Origin: Burkholderia gladioli
Lineage (GTDB): Bacteria > Pseudomonadota > Gammaproteobacteria > Burkholderiales > Burkholderiaceae
Assembly: GCF_000959725.1 (NCBI RefSeq)
Contig: NZ_CP009322.1
Location: 3,863,514 to 3,927,513, forward strand
Direction: 5' to 3'
DNA length: 64,000 nt
The stretch's first letter is position 1. The number at the start of each line of letters is the position of its first letter. The notes under the pieces were generated by a model. The model worked only from the letters and a program-made list of their open reading frames with translations, was not told where the DNA came from and ran no database searches. The translations under genes and the position numbers were made by a program. Positions 33,205-42,294 of the stretch are shown here, piece after piece.

Positions 33205-34419
33205 ATGTCCATCCTACGTACTCCCCGCTCCCGCATCGCGGCAGCCGCGTTGGCGGTCGTCGTCGCCGTCGGCGGCGGCGCGTTCGGCGTGATCCGCGCC
33301 AGCGCCAGTGCCCCCCAGAACGCCGCGCCGCCTCTGCAGGAAGTCGACGTCGCGAACGTGCTGTCCAAGACCATCACCGACTGGCAGACCTACTCGGGCC
33401 GCCTCGAGGCGATCGAGCGCGTCGACGTGCGCCCGCTGGTGTCGGGCACCATCGTCTCGGTCAACTTCAAGGACGGCGCCCTGGTCAAGAAGGGCGACGT
33501 GCTGTTCGTGATCGACCCGCGCCCGTACCAGGCCGAGGTCGATCGCACGGCCGCGCAACTGGCCGCCGCGCAGGCGCGCGACGGCTATGCGCAGACCGAC
33601 TGGCAGCGCGCGCAGCGCCTGATCGGCGACAACGCGATCGCCAAGCGCGACTACGACGAGAAGCAGAACGCCGCGCGCGAATCGGCGGCCAACGTGAAGG
33701 CCGCCGCCGCCGCGCTGGAGGCCGCCAGGATCAACCTGGGCTACACGCGCATCGTTGCGCCGTTTACCGGCCGCGCCTCGCGCGCCGAGATCACGCTGGG
33801 CAACGTGGTGTCGGCCGGCGCCTCGGCCGCGCCGTTGACCACGCTGGTCTCGGTGTCGCCGATCTACGCCTCGTTCGACGCCGACGAGCAGACCTACCTG
33901 CGCTACATCGGCAACCAGCGCGACGGCCGCAAGGTGCCGGTCGACCTGGGCCTGGCCAACGAAAGCGGTTATTCGCGCAACGGCGTGATCGACTCGGTCG
34001 ACAACCGGCTCGATACCTCGTCGGGCACGATCCGCGTGCGGGCGCGCTTCGACAACGCCGACGGCACCCTGGTGCCGGGCCTCTATGCGCGCGTCAAGGT
34101 GGACGGCAGCGCCCCGCATCCGGCCCTGCTGGTGGACGACGCGGCGATCAATACCGACCAGGACAAGAAGTTCGTGTTCGTGGTCGACGCCCAGGGGAAG
34201 GTGGCCTATCGCGAGGTGCAGATCGGCTCGCTGCACGGCAACCAGCGCGTGATCGCCGGCGGCCTGCAGGCGAGCGACCGGGTGGTGGTCAACGGCACGC
34301 AGCGCGTGCGCCCGGGCGAACAGGTGAAGGTCCACATGGTGCCGATGACGGGCGGCGACGACGCGGCGGCTCCGGTCGCGGCGGCCTCGCAGCCCGCCGC
34401 CGGCAGCGCGTCGTCCTGA
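33205..34419 (+). CDS. bpeE: RND efflux periplasmic adaptor, BpeE/CeoA
   Basis: 404 residues, membrane fusion protein of a tripartite pump. An N-terminal hydrophobic anchor/signal (about 10-33) is followed by the lipoyl half-motif (VDVRPLVSGTIVSVNFKDGALVKKGDVLFVIDPRPYQ), an alpha-hairpin rich in Ala (ARDGYAQTDWQRAQRLI) and the second lipoyl half (INLGYTRIVAPFTGRASRAEITLGNVVSAG), then beta-barrel. It links the inner-membrane BpeF to OprC. It lies 35 bases after llpE. Confidence 0.92.
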   Translation: MSILRTPRSRIAAAALAVVVAVGGGAFGVIRASASAPQNAAPPLQEVDVANVLSKTITDWQTYSGRLEAIERVDVRPLVSGTIVSVNFKDGALVKKGDVLFVIDPRPYQAEVDRTAAQLAAAQARDGYAQTDWQRAQRLIGDNAIAKRDYDEKQNAARESAANVKAAAAALEAARINLGYTRIVAPFTGRASRAEITLGNVVSAGASAAPLTTLVSVSPIYASFDADEQTYLRYIGNQRDGRKVPVDLGLANESGYSRNGVIDSVDNRLDTSSGTIRVRARFDNADGTLVPGLYARVKVDGSAPHPALLVDDAAINTDQDKKFVFVVDAQGKVAYREVQIGSLHGNQRVIAGGLQASDRVVVNGTQRVRPGEQVKVHMVPMTGGDDAAAPVAAASQPAAGSASS

Positions 34420-34469
34420 TGGCCGTTTGAGAAAACGGCCCACTCGCGCATAACCAGAAAGAGCTTTTC

Positions 34470-37400
34470 ATGAACATATCCAAATTCTTCATCGATCGTC
34501 CGATCTTTGCAGGAGTCCTATCCGTCCTGATCCTGCTGGGCGGCGTGATCGCGATGTTCATGCTGCCGATTTCCGAATATCCGGAAGTCGTGCCGCCGTC
34601 GGTGATCGTCAAGGCGCAATACCCGGGTGCCAACCCGAAGGTGATCGCCGAGACCGTCGCTTCGCCGATCGAGGAACAGATCAACGGCGTCGAGGACATG
34701 CTGTACATGCAGTCGCAGGCCAACAGCGACGGCAACGTGACCATCACGGTCACCTTCAAGCTCGGCACCGATCCGGACAAGGCCACCCAGCTGGTGCAGA
34801 ACCGCGTGAACCAGGCGCTGCCGCGCCTGCCCGAGGACGTGCAGCGCCTCGGTATCACCACGGTCAAGAGCTCGCCGACGCTGACCATGGTGGTGCACCT
34901 GATCTCGCCGGACAACCGCTACGACATGACCTACCTGCGCAACTACGCGCTGATCAACGTCAAGGACCGCCTGTCGCGGATCCAGGGCGTGGGCCAGGTG
35001 CAGCTGTGGGGCGCGGGCGACTACGCGATGCGTGTCTGGCTCGATCCGCAGAAGGTGGCCGAGCGCAACCTGACCGCCGACGACGTGGTGCGCGCGATCC
35101 GCGAGCAGAACGTGCAGGTGGCGGCCGGCGTGATCGGCGCCTCGCCGTCGATCCCGGGCACGCCGCTGCAGTTGTCGGTCAACGCGCGCGGCCGCCTGCA
35201 GACCGAGGAGGAGTTCGGCAACATCGTCGTGAAGACGGCGCCGGACGGCGCGGTCACGCGCCTGCGCGACCTCGGCCGAATCGATCTCGACGCGTCCGAA
35301 TACGGGCTGCGCTCGCTGCTGGACAACCAGCCGGCGGTGGCGATGGCGATCAACCAGTCGCCGGGCGCGAACTCGCTGCAGATCTCGGACCAGGTCCGCG
35401 CGACCATGAAGGAACTGCAGGCCGACATGCCCAAGGGCGTCGAATACCGGATCGTCTACGATCCGACGCAGTTCGTGCGTTCCTCGATCAAGGCCGTGGT
35501 GCATACCCTGCTCGAGGCGATCGCGCTGGTGGTGATCGTGGTGATCGTGTTCCTGCAGACCTGGCGTGCCTCGATCATCCCGCTGATCGCGGTGCCGGTG
35601 TCGATCATCGGTACCTTCTCGCTGCTGCTGATGTTCGGCTACTCGATCAACGCGCTGTCGCTGTTCGGCATGGTGCTGGCGATCGGGATCGTGGTGGATG
35701 ACGCGATCGTGGTGGTGGAGAACGTCGAGCGCAACATCGAGAGCGGGCTGTCCGCGCGCGAAGCCACCTACAAGGCGATGCGCGAGGTCAGTGGGCCGAT
35801 CATCGCGATCGCGCTGACCCTGGTGGCCGTGTTCGTGCCGCTGGCCTTCATGTCGGGCCTGACCGGCCAGTTCTACAAGCAGTTCGCGATGACCATCGCG
35901 ATCTCGACGGTGATCTCGGCGTTCAACTCGCTGACGCTCTCGCCGGCGCTCTCGGCGATCCTGCTCAAGGGCCACGACGAGAAGCCCGACTGGCTCACGC
36001 GCGTGATGAACCGGCTGTTCGGCGGCTTTTTCCGCGGCTTCAACAAGGTGTTCCATCGCGGCGCGGAGAACTACGGCCGCGGCGTGCGCGGCGTGCTGTC
36101 GAGGAAGTCGCTGATGCTCGGCATCTACGTGGTGCTGCTCGGCGCCACGGTGCTGATGGGCAAGCTGGTGCCCGGCGGTTTCGTGCCGGCGCAGGACAAG
36201 GAATACCTGATCGCGTTCGCGCAGTTGCCCAACGGCGCCTCGCTCGATCGCACCGAGAAGGTGATCCGCCAGATGAGTTCGATCGCGCTGAAGCAGCCGG
36301 GCGTGGAAAGCGCGGTGGCGTTCCCGGGCCTGTCGGTGAACGGTTTCACCAACAGCTCGAGCGCCGGCATCGTGTTCGTCACGCTCAAGCCGTTCGACCA
36401 TCGTCATGGCAAGGCGCTGTCGGCCGGCGCCATCGCGGGCGCGCTGAACCAGCAGTACGCGGGCATCAAGGATTCGTTCGTCGCCGTGTTCCCGCCGCCG
36501 CCGGTGCTCGGGCTCGGCACGCTGGGCGGCTTCAAGATGCAGGTCGAGGATCGCGGCGCGGTGGGTTACGCGCGGCTGGCCGATGCGACGCAGGACTTCA
36601 TCAAGCGCGCGCAGCAGGCGCCGGAGCTGGGTCCGCTGTTCACCAGCTACCAGATCAACGTGCCGCAGCTCAATGTCGACCTCGATCGCACCAAGGCCAA
36701 GCAGCTCGGCGTGAACGTGACCGACGTGTTCGACACCATGCAGATCTACCTCGGCTCGCTCTACGTGAACGACTTCAACCGCTTCGGCCGCGTCTACCAG
36801 GTTCGTGTGCAGGCCGATGCGCCGTTCCGCCAGAAGCCCGACGATATCGGCCTGCTGAAGACGCGCAACGCGAACGGCGAGATGGTGCCGCTGTCCTCGC
36901 TGGTCACCGTGACGCCGACCTTCGGGCCGGAAATGGTGGTGCGCTACAACGGCTACACCGCGGCCGACGTGAACGGCGGCCCGGCGCCGGGCTATTCGTC
37001 GGGGCAGGCGCAGGCGGCGGTCGAGCGGATCGCGGCGCAGGTGTTCCCGCGCGGCGTGAAGTTCGAATGGACCGACCTGACCTACCAGCAGATCCTGGCG
37101 GGCAACGCGGGCCTCTTGATCTTCCCGATCAGCGTGCTGCTGGTGTTCCTGGTGCTGGCCGCGCTGTATGAAAGCCTGACGCTGCCGCTGGCGGTGATCC
37201 TGATCGTGCCGATGAGCATCCTGTCTGCGCTCACGGGCGTGTGGCTCACGCAGGGCGACAACAACATCTTCACGCAGATCGGCCTGATGGTGCTGGTGGG
37301 GCTGTCCGCGAAGAACGCGATCCTGATCGTCGAGTTCGCCCGCGAGCTCGAGCACGACGGACGCACGCCGTTCCAGGCCGCCGTCGAGGCGAGCCGGCTG

Positions 37401-37655
37401 CGGTTGCGCCCGATCCTGATGACCTCGATCGCGTTCATCATGGGCGTGGTGCCGCTGGTGCTGTCCTCGGGTGCCGGTGCCGAGATGCGGCATGCGATGG
37501 GCGTCGCCGTGTTCTTCGGCATGCTCGGCGTCACGCTGTTCGGGCTGATGCTCACGCCGGTGTTCTATGTGGTGCTGCGTACGCTGGCGGGTGGCAAGAT
37601 CCACGTCGCGCAGAAGGATACGCCGCGGTATGACGTATCGGCCGCGGATGCTTGA
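34470..37655 (+). CDS. bpeF: RND inner-membrane drug/proton antiporter, BpeF/CeoB
   Basis: 1061 residues, the usual HAE-1 length (AcrB type), starting NISKFFIDRPIFAGVLSVLI. Twelve membrane helices and two large periplasmic loops are visible. The proton-relay aspartates lie in MVLAIGIVVDDAIVVVENVERN. It exports drugs such as chloramphenicol and trimethoprim in B. pseudomallei and B. cenocepacia; substrates here are inferred. ATG behind AGAAAGAGC. The gene is uninterrupted and ends 7 bases before oprC starts. Confidence 0.95.
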   Translation: MNISKFFIDRPIFAGVLSVLILLGGVIAMFMLPISEYPEVVPPSVIVKAQYPGANPKVIAETVASPIEEQINGVEDMLYMQSQANSDGNVTITVTFKLGTDPDKATQLVQNRVNQALPRLPEDVQRLGITTVKSSPTLTMVVHLISPDNRYDMTYLRNYALINVKDRLSRIQGVGQVQLWGAGDYAMRVWLDPQKVAERNLTADDVVRAIREQNVQVAAGVIGASPSIPGTPLQLSVNARGRLQTEEEFGNIVVKTAPDGAVTRLRDLGRIDLDASEYGLRSLLDNQPAVAMAINQSPGANSLQISDQVRATMKELQADMPKGVEYRIVYDPTQFVRSSIKAVVHTLLEAIALVVIVVIVFLQTWRASIIPLIAVPVSIIGTFSLLLMFGYSINALSLFGMVLAIGIVVDDAIVVVENVERNIESGLSAREATYKAMREVSGPIIAIALTLVAVFVPLAFMSGLTGQFYKQFAMTIAISTVISAFNSLTLSPALSAILLKGHDEKPDWLTRVMNRLFGGFFRGFNKVFHRGAENYGRGVRGVLSRKSLMLGIYVVLLGATVLMGKLVPGGFVPAQDKEYLIAFAQLPNGASLDRTEKVIRQMSSIALKQPGVESAVAFPGLSVNGFTNSSSAGIVFVTLKPFDHRHGKALSAGAIAGALNQQYAGIKDSFVAVFPPPPVLGLGTLGGFKMQVEDRGAVGYARLADATQDFIKRAQQAPELGPLFTSYQINVPQLNVDLDRTKAKQLGVNVTDVFDTMQIYLGSLYVNDFNRFGRVYQVRVQADAPFRQKPDDIGLLKTRNANGEMVPLSSLVTVTPTFGPEMVVRYNGYTAADVNGGPAPGYSSGQAQAAVERIAAQVFPRGVKFEWTDLTYQQILAGNAGLLIFPISVLLVFLVLAALYESLTLPLAVILIVPMSILSALTGVWLTQGDNNIFTQIGLMVLVGLSAKNAILIVEFARELEHDGRTPFQAAVEASRLRLRPILMTSIAFIMGVVPLVLSSGAGAEMRHAMGVAVFFGMLGVTLFGLMLTPVFYVVLRTLAGGKIHVAQKDTPRYDVSAADA

Positions 37656-37662
37656 GGACTCG

Positions 37663-39198
37663 ATGATGAAAAACGACAAGACCATCCTGCGCCTGGCCAG
37701 GCTCGCCGGGCTCAGCGCCCTGATGTCCGCGCTGCTCGCCGCCTGCGCGGTGGGCCCCGACTACAAGCGCCCCGACGTGGCCACGCCGGCCGCCTTCAAG
37801 GAAGCGCCGACGCTGGCAGCCGGCGAGCAGGCCGGTACCTGGAAGCCGGCCGAGCCCGCCGACGGCGCGCATCGCGGCGAATGGTGGACCGTGTTCGGCG
37901 ATCCGGTGCTCGACAAACTGGAGCAGCAGGCGCTCGACGCGAACCAGAACCTGAAGGCCGCGGCGGCCCGCGTCGAGGAGGCCCGGGCGGCCACCCGCGC
38001 GGCACGTTCGGCCTGGTTCCCCTCGCTCGACGCCGGCTTCGGGCCGACCCGCGAGGGCGCGTCCTCGGCCTCGCAGTTCCTGCCGCAAGGCTCGGGGCCG
38101 GTCAATGCCACGCTGTGGCGTGCCCAGGGCACGGTGTCCTACGAGGCGGACCTGTTCGGCCGCGTCGGCCGCAACGTGGAGGCCTCGCGGGCCGATGCCG
38201 CGCAAAGCGAGGCGCTGTTCCGCTCGGTGCAACTGGCCTTGCAGGCCGACGTCGCGCAGAACTACTTCGAACTGCGCCAGCTCGATGCGGACCAGGACCT
38301 CTACCGTCGCACCGTCGACCTGCGCCAGGAATCGCTGAAGCTCGCGCAGCGCCGTTTCGATGAAGGCGACATCAACGAGCTCGACGTGTCGCGCGCCAAG
38401 AACGAACTGGCGACCGCGCAGGCCGATGCGGTGGGCGTCGCGCGGCGTCGCGCGGCCTCAGAGCATGCGCTGGCGATCCTGCTCGGCAAGCCGCCGGCGG
38501 ATTTCTCGTTTCGGGAAACGCCGATCGTGCCGGTTGCCGTGCGGATTCCGGGCGGCCTGCCTTCGGCCCTGCTCGAACGGCGCCCCGACGTGTCGGCGGC
38601 CGAGCGGGCCATGGCCGCCGCGAATGCGCGGATCGGCCTGGCGAAGTCGGCTTATTTCCCGAAGCTCGACATCACCGGCTCGTTCGGTTATGAAGCCAAC
38701 ACGCTCGGCAGCCTGTTCATGTGGTCGAGCCGCACCTTCCTGCTCGGGCCGTTCGCCGGCACGGCGCTGTCGCTGCCGATCTTCGACGGCGGCCGCCGCG
38801 CCGCGGGCGTGCAGCAGGCTCGCGCGCAGTATGACGAGCAGGTGGCGAACTATCGCCAGCAGGTGCTGGTGGCGTTCCGCGAGGTGGAGGACAACCTGGC
38901 CGACCTGCGCCTGCTCGACGACCAGATCCGCGCGCAGGGCGATGCGGTCAGCGCCTCGCAGCGCGCGGCGAAGCTGTCGCGCACGCAGTACCAGGAAGGG
39001 CAGATCGCCTATATCGACGTGATCGACAGCGAGCGCTCGGTGCTGCAGTCGCAGTTGCAGGCGAACCAGCTGACCGGCGCGCAAGCCGTGTCGACGGTCA
39101 ACCTGATCCGCGCGCTCGGCGGCGGTTGGGGCACGCCGGCGACCGCGGTGGGCAGCGTGCCGGCTTCGGCACCCGCGCAGTCGGTGGCACAGCGTTGA
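37663..39198 (+). CDS. oprC: Outer-membrane efflux lipoprotein, OprC/OpcM
   Basis: 511 residues, NodT/TolC-type channel. Lipobox L-A-A-C ends at Cys28, so it is lipid-anchored; CAVGPDYKRPDV is the classic start of the mature protein. Two repeats of the outer-membrane efflux domain follow, with EARAATRAARSAWFPSLDAG and LLERRPDVSAAERAMAAANARIG. GAGGA overlaps the bpeF stop and serves the ATG at 37663 (ATG at 37666 is equivalent). Last gene of the operon, ending in a strong terminator. Confidence 0.93.
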   Translation: MMKNDKTILRLARLAGLSALMSALLAACAVGPDYKRPDVATPAAFKEAPTLAAGEQAGTWKPAEPADGAHRGEWWTVFGDPVLDKLEQQALDANQNLKAAAARVEEARAATRAARSAWFPSLDAGFGPTREGASSASQFLPQGSGPVNATLWRAQGTVSYEADLFGRVGRNVEASRADAAQSEALFRSVQLALQADVAQNYFELRQLDADQDLYRRTVDLRQESLKLAQRRFDEGDINELDVSRAKNELATAQADAVGVARRRAASEHALAILLGKPPADFSFRETPIVPVAVRIPGGLPSALLERRPDVSAAERAMAAANARIGLAKSAYFPKLDITGSFGYEANTLGSLFMWSSRTFLLGPFAGTALSLPIFDGGRRAAGVQQARAQYDEQVANYRQQVLVAFREVEDNLADLRLLDDQIRAQGDAVSASQRAAKLSRTQYQEGQIAYIDVIDSERSVLQSQLQANQLTGAQAVSTVNLIRALGGGWGTPATAVGSVPASAPAQSVAQR

Positions 39199-39247
39199 GG
39201 TGGTGAAGATGCGGCGAGCCGTGGTTCGGCTCGTCGCGTTGCGCATG

Positions 39248-39285
39248 AAACTGGAAACGGGCCTTCAGAGGCCCGTTTCCAGTTT
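39248..39285 (+). terminator. Terminator of the bpeEF-oprC operon
   Basis: Perfect 17-bp stem (39248-39264 with 39269-39285) and tetraloop TCAG, with A-run and T-run ends, 49 bases after the oprC stop. It can act on both strands. Confidence 0.93.
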
Positions 39286-39369
39286 ACGGGCCTGCTTGCG
39301 CAAGCCCTCGAACACGGCATCGGCGAGATCGGCCGGGAAATCGCGGAGATACCGCCGATATCGATTCCT

Positions 39370-40278
39370 TCAGCGCGAGCCTCGCATTGCCGTCTTGTTG
39401 GATGCCGTCGCCGCCGGCGGATTGAGCGCCGCGACGCCCGCGACTTCCTGCGACCAGTAGGAAGGCAGCCCGTTGTACGGATTCGGCAGCTTCAGCGAAG
39501 TCACGTAGATGCCGCCCGCGCCGTGCGCCACGGCGAACTGCAGGTCGCCGCTCAATTGCGCGGCGCTGGTGTTGTACACGATGTGGATGAAGCGGTCCGG
39601 CGAATAGGCCGCCTGCCAGGCGGCGGGGCTGTAGCTCGCGTAGTTCGCCTGCTTGTCCTCGTAGACCACGAAACGGTCCGCCACCGGCAGGCTCGCGTAG
39701 ATCTCCGGGATGTTGGTGCCGGGATTGTTGACCACCTGGTAGCTGGCGGACAGCCCCTTGATGTAGTTGTAGAGCGACTGATAGTACTGGAGGTGGGCGG
39801 CCGAACTGTCGTTCGCCATCTCGTCGATGAAGAAGCCGTCGACGGTATAGAAGGCGAGATAGGCGTTGATGTCGTTCGTGACGTCGGACAGCGAGCGGTT
39901 GCCGTAGGAGGTATGCACGTAGGCGATGACCTTGCCGCCCGCCGCGCGAACCTTCGCGATCACGTTGGTGTAGGCCGGATCGATGGCGGTGCCCGGGCCG
40001 CTGTTCGGGTTGACGATGGCCGTGAGCGGCACCGAGGCGGCGTTGCTGGCCAGCGTCTTCCAGGCAGTCGCGCCCGAACCCGAGGGATAGAAGTAGGCCG
40101 GCACCACCAGGTCGGCTGCCTGTGCCGCGCCGCTCGCCACGTAGAACGAGGCGAGCAGCGAGCAGGCCGCCGAGGCGAAGCGCCGGAATGCGCCCGGCGC
40201 GCGGTGGGTGCGGGCCCGGCTGCGCCGATCGATCAGGAGTGCAGGAGAAATGCCGGATGCTTGTTGCTGGATGCTCAT
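39370..40278 (-). CDS. Secreted spherulin-4/GH135-like glycoside hydrolase
   Basis: 302 residues with a long N-terminal signal region (export helix about 33-55, ending AAQAA-D). The domain (57-285) is the spherulation-specific family 4 barrel: VVPAYFYPSG, AIVNPNSGPGTAID, KVIAYVHTSYGNRSLSDV, VDGFFIDEM and RFVVYEDKQANY. Characterised GH135 members (Sph3 of Aspergillus) are endo-alpha-1,4-N-acetylgalactosaminidases acting on galactosaminogalactan. The adjacent acid pair D152-E153 and E207 fit the reported catalytic residues. Likely extracellular or periplasmic; a role against fungal polysaccharide is inference. Monocistronic, convergent with the efflux operon. Confidence 0.84.
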   Translation of the reverse strand: MSIQQQASGISPALLIDRRSRARTHRAPGAFRRFASAACSLLASFYVASGAAQAADLVVPAYFYPSGSGATAWKTLASNAASVPLTAIVNPNSGPGTAIDPAYTNVIAKVRAAGGKVIAYVHTSYGNRSLSDVTNDINAYLAFYTVDGFFIDEMANDSSAAHLQYYQSLYNYIKGLSASYQVVNNPGTNIPEIYASLPVADRFVVYEDKQANYASYSPAAWQAAYSPDRFIHIVYNTSAAQLSGDLQFAVAHGAGGIYVTSLKLPNPYNGLPSYWSQEVAGVAALNPPAATASNKTAMRGSR

Positions 40279-40713
40279 GTTCAGCCTCGCATTTTTTCAG
40301 GTCTCGCCGTCACGCACGCGTGAGCGTCGTGCCGCTGGTGATGGGGTTCGTGCCCCTGGTTGCCGATGATTCGCTGCTTGCCGCTCCGGATTTCCCCGTC
40401 CGGTCATTCATGAATAGCAGTTTTGAAAAAGACTGCAAATCGCTGAAACCATCAAGAAGGTGCCTCTGGATCGCCGTCGGGCATATCGGTTTCGGCGATT
40501 TCCATTTGCGGATTGCTTGTTGGACGGGCCTCGGCGAGCGCATCTATCATCGCGGCGAGGGCCGCCGGCTTGCGCCCCGATATCGGTTTGCCGCGGCAAT
40601 ATCCGTGTTTACGACAGCCGGCCGGCAAGATCGAGCGTGGCGCGAGAGATAGGCGTCGCGCACCGTATTCGACCCCATTCGTCTGACCTGAAACGATCGA
40701 GAGCTTTTCCACG
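40279..40713. other. Intergenic region between the GH135 and monooxygenase genes
   Basis: 435 bases, divergent gap holding both promoters presumably. A weak ORF on the minus strand runs into the next gene's start and has no family likeness. I see no RNA gene or clear operator. Confidence 0.55.
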
Positions 40714-41937
40714 ATGAGCGATTCCTCTTCATCCGCCACGCCGCCCCATGAAGCTGCCGACGCTGCTTCCGACCCATCGCTCGACGCGCCGGGCAGCTTC
40801 GGCGAGTTGATCTCCGCATTGCGCGCGAGTGCCGCCGAACGCGACCGACGCGGCGGTCACGCCGCGCGCGAAAAGGCCTGGATGGCCGCGCTCGGCCTGC
40901 AGACGCTGGCCGTGCCGCGCGCCTTCGGCGGCCAGGAAGCCGACTGGCCGATCGTCTACCAGACGATCCGCGCGATCGCGCGCGTCGACAGCGCGCTCGC
41001 GCATCTGGTCGGTTTCCAGGTGCTGCAGATCGTCAGCGTCGATGTCTGGGGCAGCGAGGCGCAGCGCGAGCGCTACCTGCGCGGCACCGTCGAGCAGGGT
41101 TGGTGGTGGGGCAATGCCGTCAATCCGCTCGACACGCGGCTGGTCGCGCGGCAGGACGGCGAGGGCTACCGGCTCGACGGCATCAAGGGCTTCTGTTCGG
41201 GCACGCGCGGCTCGGCGCGGATGACGATCTCGGCGCACGATCCGGCCACCGGCAAGCCGGTGTTCGCGGTGGTACCCACCGGCCGCGACGGCATCACGGT
41301 GCATGAAGACTGGGATCCGATCGGGCAGCGCCAGACCGACAGCGGCAGTGTCTCGTTCAATGCGGTGAGGGTGGAGGCCGACGAGGTGCTGCATCGCTCG
41401 GAAACCCCGCCCACGCCGCGCGCGACGCTGCGCACGCTGGTTTCGCAACTGGTGCTGACCAACCTGTTCGTCGGGCTGGCCGAGGGCGCGTTGGCCGAGG
41501 CGCGCGACTACGTGAGCACGCGTGGCCGGCCGTGGATTCACTCGGGCGTGGCCAATGCGCAGGACGATCCGTACACGCTGCAGCGCTTCGGCGACATGCG
41601 AGTGCAGGCGGTGGCCGCCGAGGCGCTGGCCGATCGCGCCGCGCGCGGCCTGCAAGCCGCCTGGGATCGCAAGGAAGCGCTGAGCGCGGATGGCCGCGCC
41701 GAGGTCGCGCTGGCGATCTCGGAGGCGAAGATCGTCGCGCAGCGCGCGGCGCTCGACGCCGGCGAGGCACTGTTCGATGCCTGTGGCGCGCGCGCCACCG
41801 CCGCGCCGCTCGCGCTCGATCGTTTCTGGCGCAACGCGCGCACGCATACGCTGCACGACCCGCTCGACTATCGGCTGCGCGATGTCGGCCGTTATGCGCT
41901 GACCGGCGCCTTGCCCGAGGCGTCGATCTATACCTGA
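40714..41937 (+). CDS. Acyl-CoA dehydrogenase-fold flavin monooxygenase, DszC/SfnB-like
   Basis: 407 residues with the three-part acyl-CoA dehydrogenase fold: N-terminal helices (ALGLQTLAVPRAFGGQEADWP), a middle beta domain (NPLDTRLVARQDGEGYRLDGIKGF-type block and WDPIGQRQTDSGSV) and a C-terminal four-helix bundle. The lack of the dehydrogenase catalytic Glu signature and the FCSGTRGSARM motif fit the flavin-dependent monooxygenases of sulfur acquisition (DszC, SfnB/SfnC). It probably uses reduced FMN to oxidise a sulfur compound. No flavin reductase is adjacent. First ATG used. Confidence 0.8.
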   Translation: MSDSSSSATPPHEAADAASDPSLDAPGSFGELISALRASAAERDRRGGHAAREKAWMAALGLQTLAVPRAFGGQEADWPIVYQTIRAIARVDSALAHLVGFQVLQIVSVDVWGSEAQRERYLRGTVEQGWWWGNAVNPLDTRLVARQDGEGYRLDGIKGFCSGTRGSARMTISAHDPATGKPVFAVVPTGRDGITVHEDWDPIGQRQTDSGSVSFNAVRVEADEVLHRSETPPTPRATLRTLVSQLVLTNLFVGLAEGALAEARDYVSTRGRPWIHSGVANAQDDPYTLQRFGDMRVQAVAAEALADRAARGLQAAWDRKEALSADGRAEVALAISEAKIVAQRAALDAGEALFDACGARATAAPLALDRFWRNARTHTLHDPLDYRLRDVGRYALTGALPEASIYT

Positions 41938-42294
41938 GCCTTTCTCTTCGCCTCGCGTCTTTCACCATGAATACAAGAATCGAAAGCGCGAGGCCTCTCG
42001 CTGCCGGCGATGCTTACGGCCGCTTACAAGTATCGATTCTGTAACTGGAAACTATAGATTTCTATCGTTTTACAGCGCGAATCGATGGATGTAGCCTCGG
42101 AGACGTTCGGAAACCGGCGGCTGCATCGTCCTTGGCGAGCCGGTTCCCGAACGTCGGACGCATGCAGTAAGCACGGCACCCGTCACGCGGCAGGACCGCG
42201 AGCCGGGTCGCACGACAATCACAAAAACGATAACGACAACTTGTTTGCCGCCATTCAGGAAATCAACGGTCAATCAAACAGGAGAGATGGAGAC
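41938..42294. other. Leader region upstream of the PL7 lyase
   Basis: 357 bases without a supported gene. The stretch around 42040-42080 is markedly AT-rich (CTATAGATTTCTATCG) and is the likely promoter region. Confidence 0.5.

Noticed and set aside
34518..37685. Open frame of about 1055 codons on the minus strand across bpeF
   Set aside because: Antisense frame of a GC-rich gene, full of Arg/His/Asp-rich low-information sequence. The plus frame is a clear RND transporter.
40452..40739. 95-codon minus-strand frame before the DszC-like gene
   Set aside because: It overlaps the start of the well-supported gene, has no family likeness and no good ribosome binding site.
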